From the NCBI RefSeq assembly GCF_037975245.1, contig NC_092570.1:18799418-18863417 (forward strand): a stretch of 64,000 bases of DNA, written 5' to 3'. Source of the DNA: Apostichopus japonicus (taxonomy: Eukaryota; Echinodermata; Holothuroidea; Aspidochirotida; Stichopodidae). Positions within the stretch are counted from its first letter, which is position 1, and the number at the start of each line of letters is the position of its first letter. Below the pieces are notes generated by a model. The model worked only from the letters and a program-made list of their open reading frames with translations, was not told where the DNA came from and ran no database searches. Below, one piece after another: positions 23,801 to 34,141 of the stretch. Position numbers and translations under genes: made by a program.

Positions 23801-24698
23801 GAAGGGAAGGCATTCGAGAGGGAGAGGGCAGAGGATAGTGTTCAGTCGAGTCGACTCTGTTGTAAATCTAGAGGGGAGTAGGGGGGGGGGGGGAGGAGGA
23901 ATTCGAGAGGGAGAGGGTATAGAGGATTCTTCAGTCGAGTCGACTTTGCTACAAATCCAGGGTGCGAAAGGAGAGGGGAAAGGGGTAGGAAAAGGGGACA
24001 CAGGTTGAGGTAACGACAAATTGACTGGAAAAATACACGCACATACAAACACACAGTCACATACAATCAGAACGGTGAGAAGAAAAAGAAAATTAATAAA
24101 ACTCGTAGGGTGGAAGAAAATTCCTTTTATGTTAAAATTTTCGGTATAAATCCTACAATATGTATTTAAAACTATAGTTTCAACTTTTTTTTTTCATGGT
24201 GAACTCGCATGGAACTTCATTTCATACTAATGATCCCAAAGTTCATCTATTCTTATAATAACCTTCAGGTCCTTCTAAGGAATTGACCAATAATATTTCT
24301 TTACACACTATAACGTGAAGGATTAAAAAGGGGTCTACGACGTGAGCCCATTACAAAATTCGAGGTGTGATACCCATAAGTTCATAACTTTCACCCCAGA
24401 AAGCGCAGCCTCGTATTTATAACTATTATTATACCTTTTAAACCTCTTCTTTAATTCATATTTATAATACCGTAGTTTTAGTTTTGTTTGCTGTTCAATT
24501 TCCTATAAATAATTTGCTATCATTGTTTGTTTTTTTACAGTGAGAAGAATATTGATTCTAAATGCACACATTAATTTTGTTTTATGTTCCGTTCTTTCTT
24601 AACAGACCAACAACAAACTGTTCAACATGCTTGGATTGAACGAGTCAGTTCATACGATGTCCAAGCTCTTCCAAAATTTGGTTTTCCGTCGGTTCTAA
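20872..24698 (+). CDS. Ependymin-related secreted protein, complete six-exon gene
   Basis: Exons: 20872-20983, 22074-22234, 22574-22652, 22918-23100, 23529-23632, 24606-24698. All introns are GT..AG and all phases fit, giving 243 codons plus TAA. Residues 1-20 form a signal peptide (basic start, LLVIVVATTSC), so the product should be secreted. Conserved-looking features are the CC-x-x-P start of the mature chain (27-31), cysteines 102, 115, 161 and 207, W138, the KCIPTG motif (160-165) and YFNYTSGVSDPKRWFGVPSSC-type ending (187-207). This arrangement, with CIP then a DP..F..P..C end, is that of the ependymin family, extracellular calcium-responsive glycoproteins that are abundant in echinoderms. 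Glycosylation sequons are at N46, N189 and N225. Total length suits the family. The first ATG follows a TATA box. Family assignment rests on these motifs only and is probable. Confidence 0.78.
23740..23985. repeat. Intronic tandem repeat, three units
   Basis: Inside intron 5 of the ependymin-like gene, ATTCGAGAGGGAGAGGG recurs near 23749, 23812 and 23901. Each copy is followed by CGAGTCGACT (palindrome AGTCGACT) and TGTAAATC. Long frames on both strands here are produced by this repeat. Confidence 0.75.
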
Positions 24699-24929
24699 CT
24701 TACGGAAAAACGACCGCATATATACAAGGGGGTTATGACATTCTACAGCACCTATCGAAAAATTCAAATTCCTTATCTCTCTTCATCCATCTCTCTCTCT
24801 CTTAGCCAGTTTTCAAACTTCACGACATTTGTAGCGTCACGTTCTGTGTTTCCACTTTTCTAAGTAATAATCATTCTTGTTTTTGTTAAAACATACTAGC
24901 TTTTGCGACTATAAGTTTACTTAATCGCA

Positions 24930-24940
24930 AATAAAATAAA
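24930..24940 (+). terminator. Polyadenylation signals of the ependymin-like gene
   Basis: Two overlapping AATAAA hexamers start at 24930 and 24935, about 230 bases after the stop codon, giving a short 3' UTR. Confidence 0.55.
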
Positions 24941-25362
24941 ATGTTCACCAATTTGGCATCTGTCAGAGTAACGACGAGAATAAACAAAATTTTCGCAAGA
25001 AAATCATAACAATTTGTTTTCAATATTTTCTTTAATTCTTTGCCATTTACGTGACCTTGGAAACAGTCTTTTTTTGGGTTGGTTTGGATAAATTCGAAGA
25101 GGATATCTGATACGAATTTCACAGAGGAAAATTAAAGTCAAAATAAAATAAGACCGTTAGCAAACTGCAAATTAAACTTACAATTAAAGTCGATAAACTT
25201 GCCACTTCCTCTTCATGTTTGCACGAAGTTGCAGAAGAAATTGTGTCTGGCCGACAAAATGTTGAAAATCCAATTAAATTTCATTAAGTATCCACTGACC
25301 ACAATTTCATTTGGTTAAAATTCTAAATTAAGTATCCTAGCTTGATCAAGGCCTATATATAA

Positions 25363-25365
<3 letters not shown>

Positions 25366-25407
<42 letters not shown>
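25366..25407. repeat. (TA)n microsatellite
   Basis: About 20 TA units adjoin the tRNA-like repeat copy 2. Confidence 0.95.
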
Positions 25408-25412
<5 letters not shown>

Positions 25413-25429
25413 TATATAGGCCTATATAG

Positions 25430-25562
25430 ATACACCCCCCTATACAGTGGAATTACGACCTTCCTACCCCGGTTTCGAACCTCTGGACATACAATCAGCT
25501 TCCATAGCCTAGTGGTTAGGGTGTCGCATATAAAGCGGGAGGCCCGGGTTCGAATCCCGAAT
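25430..25562 (+). repeat. tRNA-like dispersed repeat, copy 2
   Basis: It matches the minus strand of 41-166 from ACAGTGGAAT through CTGGACATACAATCAG and the tRNA-like part up to GGTTCGAATCC, where similarity stops. One base is deleted in the anticodon stem (GTGTCGCAT against GTGTCCGCAT), so it is not a functional tRNA. Confidence 0.72.
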
Positions 25563-25811
25563 ACATTGATATATATACAAACATACATATATCTATTTTT
25601 TTTAAGTTCATCGTTGGGTGTAGATATCATTATAGACCTAATCTAGTCTTAATATGCGTAGGAATAAACCATTTCACTTCTTCAACTTGATTTCTTTCTG
25701 GGGTAGACCCCCAGATCCCCATCGTCTGCAACGACCTCACTTCTTTTTAAAATCCTTAATCCGCACATTCACACAGAAAGTTTGCTAAAGTTGTTGATCA
25801 AACGCCATGAA

Positions 25812-26587
25812 CAGGGGCGTAGCGAAGGGGTTTTTGTTGGGGGGGGGGGGGGTGTGGAGAATTTGATTTGCCGACGGATCTGGAAGTGGTGACTGAAATG
25901 GGAGAGGGGTCTAAGGGGAGGGGGGTGTCCCCTCCCCTTTGGAAATTTGTTTAGTTTTGAAACGTCCTTAGATGCAATCTGGTGCATATTTTAAGTCAAA
26001 TTTGATTTGCCGACGGATCTGGAAGTGGTGACTGAAATGGGGGAGGGGTCTAAGGGGAGGGGGTGTCCCCCTCCCCTTTTGAAAATTGTTAGTTTTGAAA
26101 CGTCCTTAGATGCAATCTGGTGCATATTTTAAGTCAAATTTGATTTGCCGACGAATCTGGAAGTGGTGACTGAAATGGGGGAGGGGGTCTAAGGGGAGGG
26201 GGTGTCCCCCTCCCCTTTTGGAAATTTTTAGTTTTGAAACGTCCTTAGATGCAATCTGGTGCATATTTTAAGTCAAATTTGATTTGCCGACGGATCTGAA
26301 AGTGGTGACTGAAATGGGGGAGGGGTCTAAGGGTAGGGGGTCTACCCCGGCCTACCCTTTGGAAATTTTTTAGTTTTGAAACGTCCTTAGATGCAATCTG
26401 GTGCATATTTTAAGGCAAATTTGGCACGGAAGAAGCTCCCGTTCTCCTTTTCTCTATCAGCTTTCCTTCTTTCTTCCGCTCTCTTCACCTTTTCTCCTTT
26501 TGCCGACAGACCCAAAATTTGCCGACAGCGACCAAATTATTGGGGGTGTGTGACACCCCCCACACTCCCCCGCTCGCTACGCCCCTG
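25812..26587 (-). mobile_element. Non-autonomous hAT-like element, copy B (inverted relative to copy A)
   Basis: It has the same ends as 8045-8676 (CAGGGGCGTAGCGA and TCGCTACGCCCCTG) in opposite orientation, with its own perfect 8-bp duplication GCCATGAA (25804-25811 and 26588-26595). It carries four internal units of about 130 bp against three in copy A, so unit number varies. The unique head with GGAGAAAAGG words lies at the right end. No transposase is present. Confidence 0.9.
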
Positions 26588-26595
26588 GCCATGAA

Positions 26596-27822
26596 GTTAC
26601 ATGTACGTAGCATTTTAAGGTTAAGTTTGGCGGAACTTTGTTTACATATATCAGCATTCCTTACAGAATTCCATTATAACGCAGTTCAAACGGGCCTCTT
26701 TGAATATTCTGATTTGAAACTTTTAATACTGTGATTGGCACTAATGTTCGATGAAATGTCTACACGACTAATTTGTCAAAGTCGAGTGGAATTTTCAAGC
26801 ACTTAGACTGGGGCATTAGGGGTACTTTCGGGCCTGAGAGGTATAGGCCTATATTTTTAGTACAGAATTTTCATGAATCAATGAAATTTGAATGTTTCTG
26901 CGGTTGAACGTTGCCGGGTAGGAATAGGCTATCAAAAGGGATGTAGTGTTGAGGGGTGGAGAAGAGTGCAGGTGGACCGAAGGATGGGGAGGGGGGGGGG
27001 GTGGTTATCGATGAGGTGGGTCCGATCATCCCTATGCCATTATGTGTTCCATTAACAACGTGCGAGTGAAGTGTACCAATGGCAACGAATCGTACACACT
27101 GCATAATGATATACGTGTGCTAGCGTAAAGAAATGACAGAATGTGTTTAGTTTGCGCCCTATTCAAATTACTCCACCGGTTACAGTAACAATATTCCGTT
27201 AAAAAAAAGAAAGAAAAATGAACTCACAAAACAAGTCAAAGCAGATATGAGTGTTGCGTTCGATCTTTTTATGTAATGTTTTTTTCACTTTAATGTAAAA
27301 CAAGAACAAATATCAAACAACAACATACCACAAACAAGATGCACATCAAAGGCCACACTGGCAATTTCGGTGAGGACAAACGGAGTTAAGAAAAATCACA
27401 TATATATATCCGTCAGAAATCATAACTTTCTTCAATTTTAACAACTTAAGATTTCATGTAAATTGCATACTTGAAGACCGCCACCACTTTGGCTCTCTCA
27501 GGTACCATACTCCATTTATCAGACCCACTGGCGAAGTTAACAACACCCCAACGTTCATGAAGGAAAGACAGTAAATAATATATGAGTGCCATCTGATTGC
27601 CATATTAATTTGACCATTTTCATTCAATTTTGCTGAAGTTCAGGCCAATTGGCATAACCTCAAATTTCTGCTTTTTTAAGATCAGAGTGGCAAAGCTTCT
27701 TCCTGTATAAATTGAGGGTTTGGATCTGTAGGCCCAAACCGTACCTCACACAGCTGACTATCAATATGATAAAAATATGCATAAATTGAAATTTGAAATG
27801 GCCACAAATGTCCACTTTTCAG
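26596..27822. other. No gene recognised
   Basis: AT-rich DNA with a G run near 26990. No domain, element end or tandem repeat was recognised. Confidence 0.4.
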
Positions 27823-28149
27823 ATCGGGATAGCTTGTATTGCACTATTCAGGGTAACCTTAGTTGATGGTCATAGCAAGCTAATCTCAGAGGTCAGTGGT
27901 GAAAATATATGGAGTATGCTACCATCATTTGGTTCAAGCAAGACACATTTGTCGTATGATCAGCTTGACAAGAAGTATCATACCAAATGCCATCCAGGGA
28001 GAGGGAATTGGAAAGCAAGCGGGTGCTTGAAATTTGCAAGAAGTGAGACGAAGCGATTTCCTTCAGAAACAGTGATGAAAAAGTACCCAGGTATAAAAAG
28101 ATGGCCATTATTTCCCTTTGCCAATGCTAATGAATTGCTGAAAGTTTAG
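27823..28149 (+). CDS. Unrecognised protein, possible terminal exon
   Basis: After a plausible acceptor (TCCACTTTTCAG) a frame of 108 codons runs to TAG at 28147. It reads IGIACIALFRVTLVDGHSK, then ISEVSGENIWSMLPSFG, a Cys- and basic-rich stretch KKYHTKCHPGRGNWKASGC, and ends ANANELLKV. The frame also extends upstream of the splice site to an ATG at 27808, so a single-exon reading is possible. Composition is protein-like, but I do not recognise a family. It could be a remnant of a retrocopy or mobile-element gene. No polyadenylation signal was seen close downstream. Confidence 0.4.
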   Translation: MGIACIALFRVTLVDGHSKLISEVSGENIWSMLPSFGSSKTHLSYDQLDKKYHTKCHPGRGNWKASGCLKFARSETKRFPSETVMKKYPGIKRWPLFPFANANELLKV

Positions 28150-29635
28150 ACATGCTGATATAAATCAGTTGAATAATTAGAGCCAGGTTGAACCCAACCC
28201 CCCCCCCCCTTCCGTTTCAAGTTTCCTTAAGTATGTTATGATATTATGGAAATGAGAGTACATTGTCCTTTTACTCAAAGTTTCTCTGGCCCCTTAACTG
28301 ACCCTGGGCACAGAGGATGTAGCCTCCTGAATGTCCTTTTGTCAGGCCTGAGGATGATCACCTCTACCCTCTACCTACTCTTAATACCCAACTAACCAGT
28401 TATCCTGATTACCCAGTTTATCAATTCTAGTCGGTTTAAATCGATCACGAGTTCACCCTGTGATGTCATAATTCCTTGTCACAGCTATATATACTCGTTG
28501 CATCATCTCTGTGATGTCGTGACAAGTACCATTTCATAGAACTGAAATACAAACCCAAAATTCTGTTAAAATGATTCGAGTCTGACCAACAAAAATTGCG
28601 ACTCCGTTGTCTGGTTCGACATGACCGTGTCTCGTCTCGATTTGCCATGACAACGTTGCATCTTGCGAAGCACAATCGCATGAATATGTATGAATTGTAA
28701 ACACCTTGAAAATCCCTCCAAAACTTGACGTTTAGATAGATACTACAGAAGTCAACCCCAAAAATGAAACAAAATGGGTCAAGTAGGATATTATAATTAA
28801 CATATAACCTACTGACCAAACTTGACAAGAAACAGATAAAACAGTTCCAAATTTCAGTATAAAAACATCACATTACTGATATAATGCGAGAAATGATGTA
28901 ACACGTACAACAGTACCTTCTTTTTTTTTTCTTTTGAAAATATTTTGCAAGAAGCAATGTATCTGAGTAAAAATATAAAAATGTAATATATATCAAAAAA
29001 GAAAAGAGATAAGATTGAAGACTGTTAAGAATATCACCTTGATTTCATCCACTTCACACACGACAAAGAGAACAACTAGCTACAATTAATGCAGCAATAT
29101 TTTACATGAAGATAGACGAGTAGGATTAAAAGCTTTTGTTTCACTTGAAAAGTTATACATAGATTAAAAATATGAATTCTTCCATTTAATAAACTCAAGG
29201 CCTGTGTTTTTTCAACCCCCTCTCTTTAAAATTCTTCAATGTGAAGCATCGTTTTTTTTTTTTTAGAAAGACATTCTTAATAATGGCGACAAATTTTCCT
29301 GAACAGTATTGGCTAGTCTTGACTATAGGCAAACAGATAAGTGAGGTTTTAGTAGAATTGGCAGAAAAAAAAATAGTTTCCATGATCCAACTCTCTGGGG
29401 TGTGTTAGATATTTAGTATTTTATGTATTTATATCAAGCAACCACAACCGGTGTGTAGTACCTTTAAACACACAATACAATTCTTCAACTCTGGTGTCAC
29501 TAATGTGTAAACTTGGATCTTGACCTGACAAAATTTCTGCACAATATCTCTCTTATAAAGAGCACAACAGACTACACAAATACTTGAACAGGAAATACAA
29601 CAGGCATGAAGGGTATGTCGCTGAGGATTGAAAAA

Positions 29636-29945
29636 GGCATCAACTTTGTCCACCAGAAAAAAAAAAGAAATTAAAAAGGATTCCTCACAAAACTTGTACT
29701 TGCAGTGACTATCTGTGATACGACGTGAGTTAAAGCCAACGGTATGAAAAAAAAGGCATCAACTTTGTCTACCAGATAAAAAGAAAAAGAAGGATTCCTC
29801 ACAAAACTTGTACTAGCAGTGACTATCTGTGATAGGACGTGAGTTAAAGCCAACGGTATGAAAAAAAAAGGCATCAACTTTGTCTTCCAGATAAAAAGAA
29901 AAAGAAGGATTCCTCACAATACTTGTACTTGCAGTGACTAGTTTG
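29636..29945. repeat. Tandem repeat, about 2.7 units of 114-119 bp
   Basis: GGCATCAACTTTGTC recurs at about 29636, 29755 and 29869. Each copy is followed by GGATTCCTCACAAAACTTGT, and the first two also by GTGAGTTAAAGCCAACGG. Units are very similar, which points to recent duplication. Confidence 0.85.
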
Positions 29946-31879
29946 CTTGATAAAAAGGTTTAATAATAACAAGGTCATGACTGCAGTGAAAGCATTTCTT
30001 AGCACACACAGGTGCAAACTTTAGCCTTCCTGTGTTTGAGAATACAAAGCTGTTTACACGAAACGTCACATGAAAGTTGGAAAGTTAATTTGAATGGTAA
30101 TGACAAAAGACAACACAGAACCCCCCAATCTCCATCCACTAAACCTCAACCCCCCCCCCCCCCCCCAACAACAACATTCCAAATAAAGCAACCAGCTAAA
30201 AGCTATCTTAAGTTGATGGATTTATTGATATCAGGTTTTCGTAATCGACGATATCTACATGTAATTTTTCGTGTACTGTGTGGGAATTGGGAAAAGGATT
30301 TTGGGTATCGATTTCTTGTTCATTAGTCACGATAAGAAACAACCTTTGAAATGCTGACAAGTCTCTCATGAACAGAGAGGATCTACTTTACACTCAGCCT
30401 GCAACTGTGTCACCAGTATTGCTATGATGTTAGGAAAAAACAAATATAAAAAAAATCAGCCATTGTTAAAAATTTGAAGAAAAAAAAATAAAAACAAGGA
30501 GTAATATGCAAACCGATATCAAAGCAAACGGAAACTACTCCTCTGAAATGTCTGTTTCATATATCAAGAAAAGATTTATGAAACTAACTCGATAGTTGAC
30601 ATGAATTTGAATGAATGGAAAAGAAAAGAAAAAAAAAAATGGAAAAAGAAAAAAAAAACAATAATGAAAGAAACATTGCGACAAGGAACCTTGTTTATTT
30701 GCGTGTGCAATTTTTGGTTAAAATGGTAAAATATGCCTAAAACTCATTTCCCTTGAAAAAAACAGTTTCAGAAGGAGATTAATATTAGCGTAAAAAAAAA
30801 TATTTTGCCGAGGAAAACACTGGGAAGATGGTGGCATAGAAATTAAACCTAATGTGTCAAGATAATTATGTAAAGTAACCATTATGATAGCAATCTAGTT
30901 TGATTTCTTAACAAGGAAACCTTTGCGTGTAGATAAAAACAAGAAAAGATTACATTGCCAAGCCAAACATAGCGAGATCTCTTTGCACATTAGCCATTTC
31001 CAATACCTCCTTTGGAAAATTTCTTTCTGAAAAATTGGTGAAAGAGACGAGTAGGAATAAAAAAAAAACGCAAAGACTGTCAGCTTTTGTTTGCATTTTA
31101 AAACCTTTTGTTTTTAACAAAAAAGGTTTCAAAACCAAGAAGGAAGAAAGTTGAACAGTTTGGTAATACCTAGTGGTACTTAGATGTAAATTTCAGAAAG
31201 AGGGTTGTTACTTAACAAGTTAACATATTTGTCGATTGAGGTTGTCATTCTACAATTAAATCCCTCCAGCTTCATGTTACATTATATCTGGACCAGTTGG
31301 GTGAGAAAAATAGTGTAGCCTTGCAGGGAAAGGTGTGGGAGGGGGGGGTGAGATGGGGCTGGGGGACTTCCATGTAATTGGAAATTGGGGAATCCAATTC
31401 TGCTCTAGAAGGATTTTGATTGAATATAGTTTAATTTTTATTTGTAAACAGACCTCCCCATTAGATCAAAATCCCCAAATTTTGAATTATTCTTGTACTT
31501 ATTTTGTAAATTTTAACATACGGTACCATAGTGGTTTTAGGTTGCATTTTCATAAACAGATACAATTAACATTGTCAAACCCTCCTAAACTGAAATGTGT
31601 GACCAATCTGCCAGCCTTCGTTGTGAATTAAAATGGGAAGTCACATCTTTTTTGAAAGATCTCTGCTTACTATCTAAGCAGTGATTTGCCATAGTCTTCA
31701 CTGCTAGCTGTGGTCTTATATACATGGTTCCCTAAACGACCATTTCTTATGTGTTGTAAATACCTCGTAGTTCAGAGAGGTATTTCCTGTTTCAAAAGTC
31801 GTAAACACTGGAAAATGTTTCCCAGATCCATAATAGTGAGATCTACTAGTTCTCAAATAGCATGAATTTATACATTTGT

Positions 31880-32046
31880 TTAAACCCTCAAAATTATTTT
31901 CATTGGGTAAAGGTGGAGAAGAAGGAAGGGAGCATGCTAAATGTTACCTGTTTTCATAGGTTAGGTAAATAACAAAAGTGCATTATGTTGAGTAGAGACA
32001 GGTAAGCCAGGAGCAGAGTACACTGATTGAATTCTGTGTAACTTAA
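31880..32046 (+). repeat. Dispersed repeat with GAGACAGGTAAGC, diverged copy
   Basis: The motif GAGACAGGTAAGCCAGGAGC matches the right end of the foldback at 55813-56026 and the block at 340-500. An A-rich tail with AAATTTAAA words follows at 32045-32090. Confidence 0.4.
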
Positions 32047-32742
32047 AAAAAAATTTAAAAAAAAATTTAAAAAAAAAAAAAAAAAAACTTAGGACCATCA
32101 ATGGACAAAGCAGTAAAAGTGTAACTACTACACAAAATATGGTAATGCATAGTTGAAGTCATTTTTTGGGGTTATCGCCATGGTGATGTAGTATCTGAAT
32201 ACGAGAGGAGACTGTTCTACTTTCATGCAACCTCTACCTTACCCGACTTTACTATAAGTTTGTTACACATATCGGTGACCTTCACAAGAGGAACCATCTA
32301 CATCTACTTGAAGTTAAACTATCAGACCATCTTTGAGAAGTTCAATCATCTTTTGGACAAGGGCAATTTGGTGGGTGATAGGTGTATTACTGAAGCATTA
32401 AGGCATAATTAAAGCAAAAATGTCTTTGGAAGAAAGAAAAGGAAAAATATATATGGGCTGTAATTGCTAGTTTTCAGTTTCTATGTTAACCTTTTGCTAC
32501 TATTTTTTCCCTACTATGTTTAGTCTATCATTTTACATAAATGCAGCTATGCAAACTGTCTTAAAGTGTTTATTGAAAGGAATTGTGAGAAAATGTAAGG
32601 AGAGTAAAAAAAATCAGATTCTTGATGGTCATTTTGGCTACCCAAAAATACTACAAAAACAAAACAAAAAAAACTGGAAACAATCCAGTGCAAATTTGAT
32701 ATTTCCATCATGAATACTAAAACATATCACTTGTTTTTTGTT

Positions 32743-32748
32743 TTTATT
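32743..32748 (-). terminator. Candidate polyadenylation signal of the ceramidase gene
   Basis: This is the first AATAAA on the minus strand that I find after the stop codon at 34142, and it would give a 3' UTR of about 1.4 kb. Others lie further on (for example near 32567 and 30688), so the choice is weak. Confidence 0.3.
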
Positions 32749-34141
32749 CACATGTATCGTATTCTGTGCAAAAAAATCACACTTTTTTGACAGTGAAATG
32801 TTCTGGAAGACTAAACAAGAGGAGACAGCAAAAAATATTCACCCCTGTTGTCAGGTAATCTAAACTGGCTTCAATTCCCTCGTAAATACAAGGAACATTA
32901 TGTAACAGAAATAAGGTCTACAAGCTGTCATTCTGTATCATATTGACCGAGCTGTGTAACATTCACACGTAATAAGGGACCCACCCCCCTGGCTTACGTA
33001 GGAAAAATATGAGCTATTCAACAACCACATTTGACTGTTTGCAAACTAGCAAGCCATTAATCTTTAAGCCTTGCAATACAAAAAAGAATAATAATTATAA
33101 ACTATATATGTAGCGTAAGGATCTGTTCTTATTTCATTTGTAAATTGTGGATGTCGATTCCGCAATTTCCTGCTAACAAGGGGCAGTCATACGGTAGAAC
33201 AAAATTGATATATTACTAATTGTCAGGTTTGTAATCATCTTTTGTTTATGAGTCAGAAATGCAGCCATAACAGACGCTTGTCATATCCGCGAGAAACTGT
33301 CTGTTTTTCGCTGTGTAACAGTTTGAAAAGGAAGGGTTGAAACCACCTGCTATGTATATCACAGTAGCCCATGACAAAGATGAAACTACATTTTCATGAA
33401 AAAGTTGATAGTTGTATGCTTTGATTGATTACAATACTACTGTGATGAAAGCGATAAAAAGTCATGCATATAAAGCTACTCTGTTACATGCAAATTAACG
33501 TTAGTTATCATGAAAGTAAAACCTTTTAAGCATATGGCATTATTAACTTCCTGATGAATACCATATATGTTGGACATGATTCAATAACTTGATATATTAC
33601 AACAGTTTATGGACTAGGTGTATTACCATGGTGATATACAGTCGACCTTCTCGGTGAATCCGTATTTGCAAAGACTGTCAGCAGCAGTACAGGGGAGGTA
33701 TTGAAGCACAATGTTCAATAACTTGTTATGTGATCATAGTTATGGAATCGCTGTTACCATGGTTATTGTATATAGTTTTTGCTAAAATGAGTAGCTAACA
33801 TGTAAACATTAATAGTAACACTGTGGGGAAGCTATCAAACATCATGGTTCAATAGCTTGGTATGTTACCGTGGGTTATGCACTTGCTACTATATAACCAT
33901 GGTAATACAAAGCTGGTCTGCTTAGTGAGTAGGCAATTGCAAAGATTGACAGTACTTAACCATTAAGGGGGGAGGGGGGGGGGAAAGATATGGAACAGCT
34001 GCACCTTTTTATACTTATGACAGCAGACAGCTTCCATTTTGCACTTACTGTGATCAAGGTCAAAGGTTATAAGAAAGTTCTATGGCACATTAGGAGAAAC
34101 AGCAAAGCTTGTGGAAAAAGAGAATTTCTGCTCAAGTATCA

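Larger units (their letters stand above)
28150..34141. other. Non-coding stretch downstream of the ceramidase gene
   Basis: No recognisable coding exon. Contents are A-rich runs (28921, 30610, 32045), a three-unit tandem repeat at 29636-29945 and a diverged GAGACAGGTAAG repeat at about 31880-32046. The right part is probably the 3' UTR of the minus-strand ceramidase gene. Confidence 0.5.

Noticed and set aside
23330-24052. Long proline- and serine-rich minus-strand frame
   Set aside because: It runs antisense across exon 5 and the G-rich intronic tandem repeat of the ependymin-like gene, where purine tracts suppress stops.
24528-24545. TTTTTTACAG as the acceptor of the last ependymin exon
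   Set aside because: The sequence after it begins TGA in the phase-0 frame; the acceptor ending at 24605 gives a clean 30-codon end.
28466-28828. 120-residue minus-strand frame
   Set aside because: Cys/Arg/Ser-rich chance composition, no domain and no splice or promoter support.
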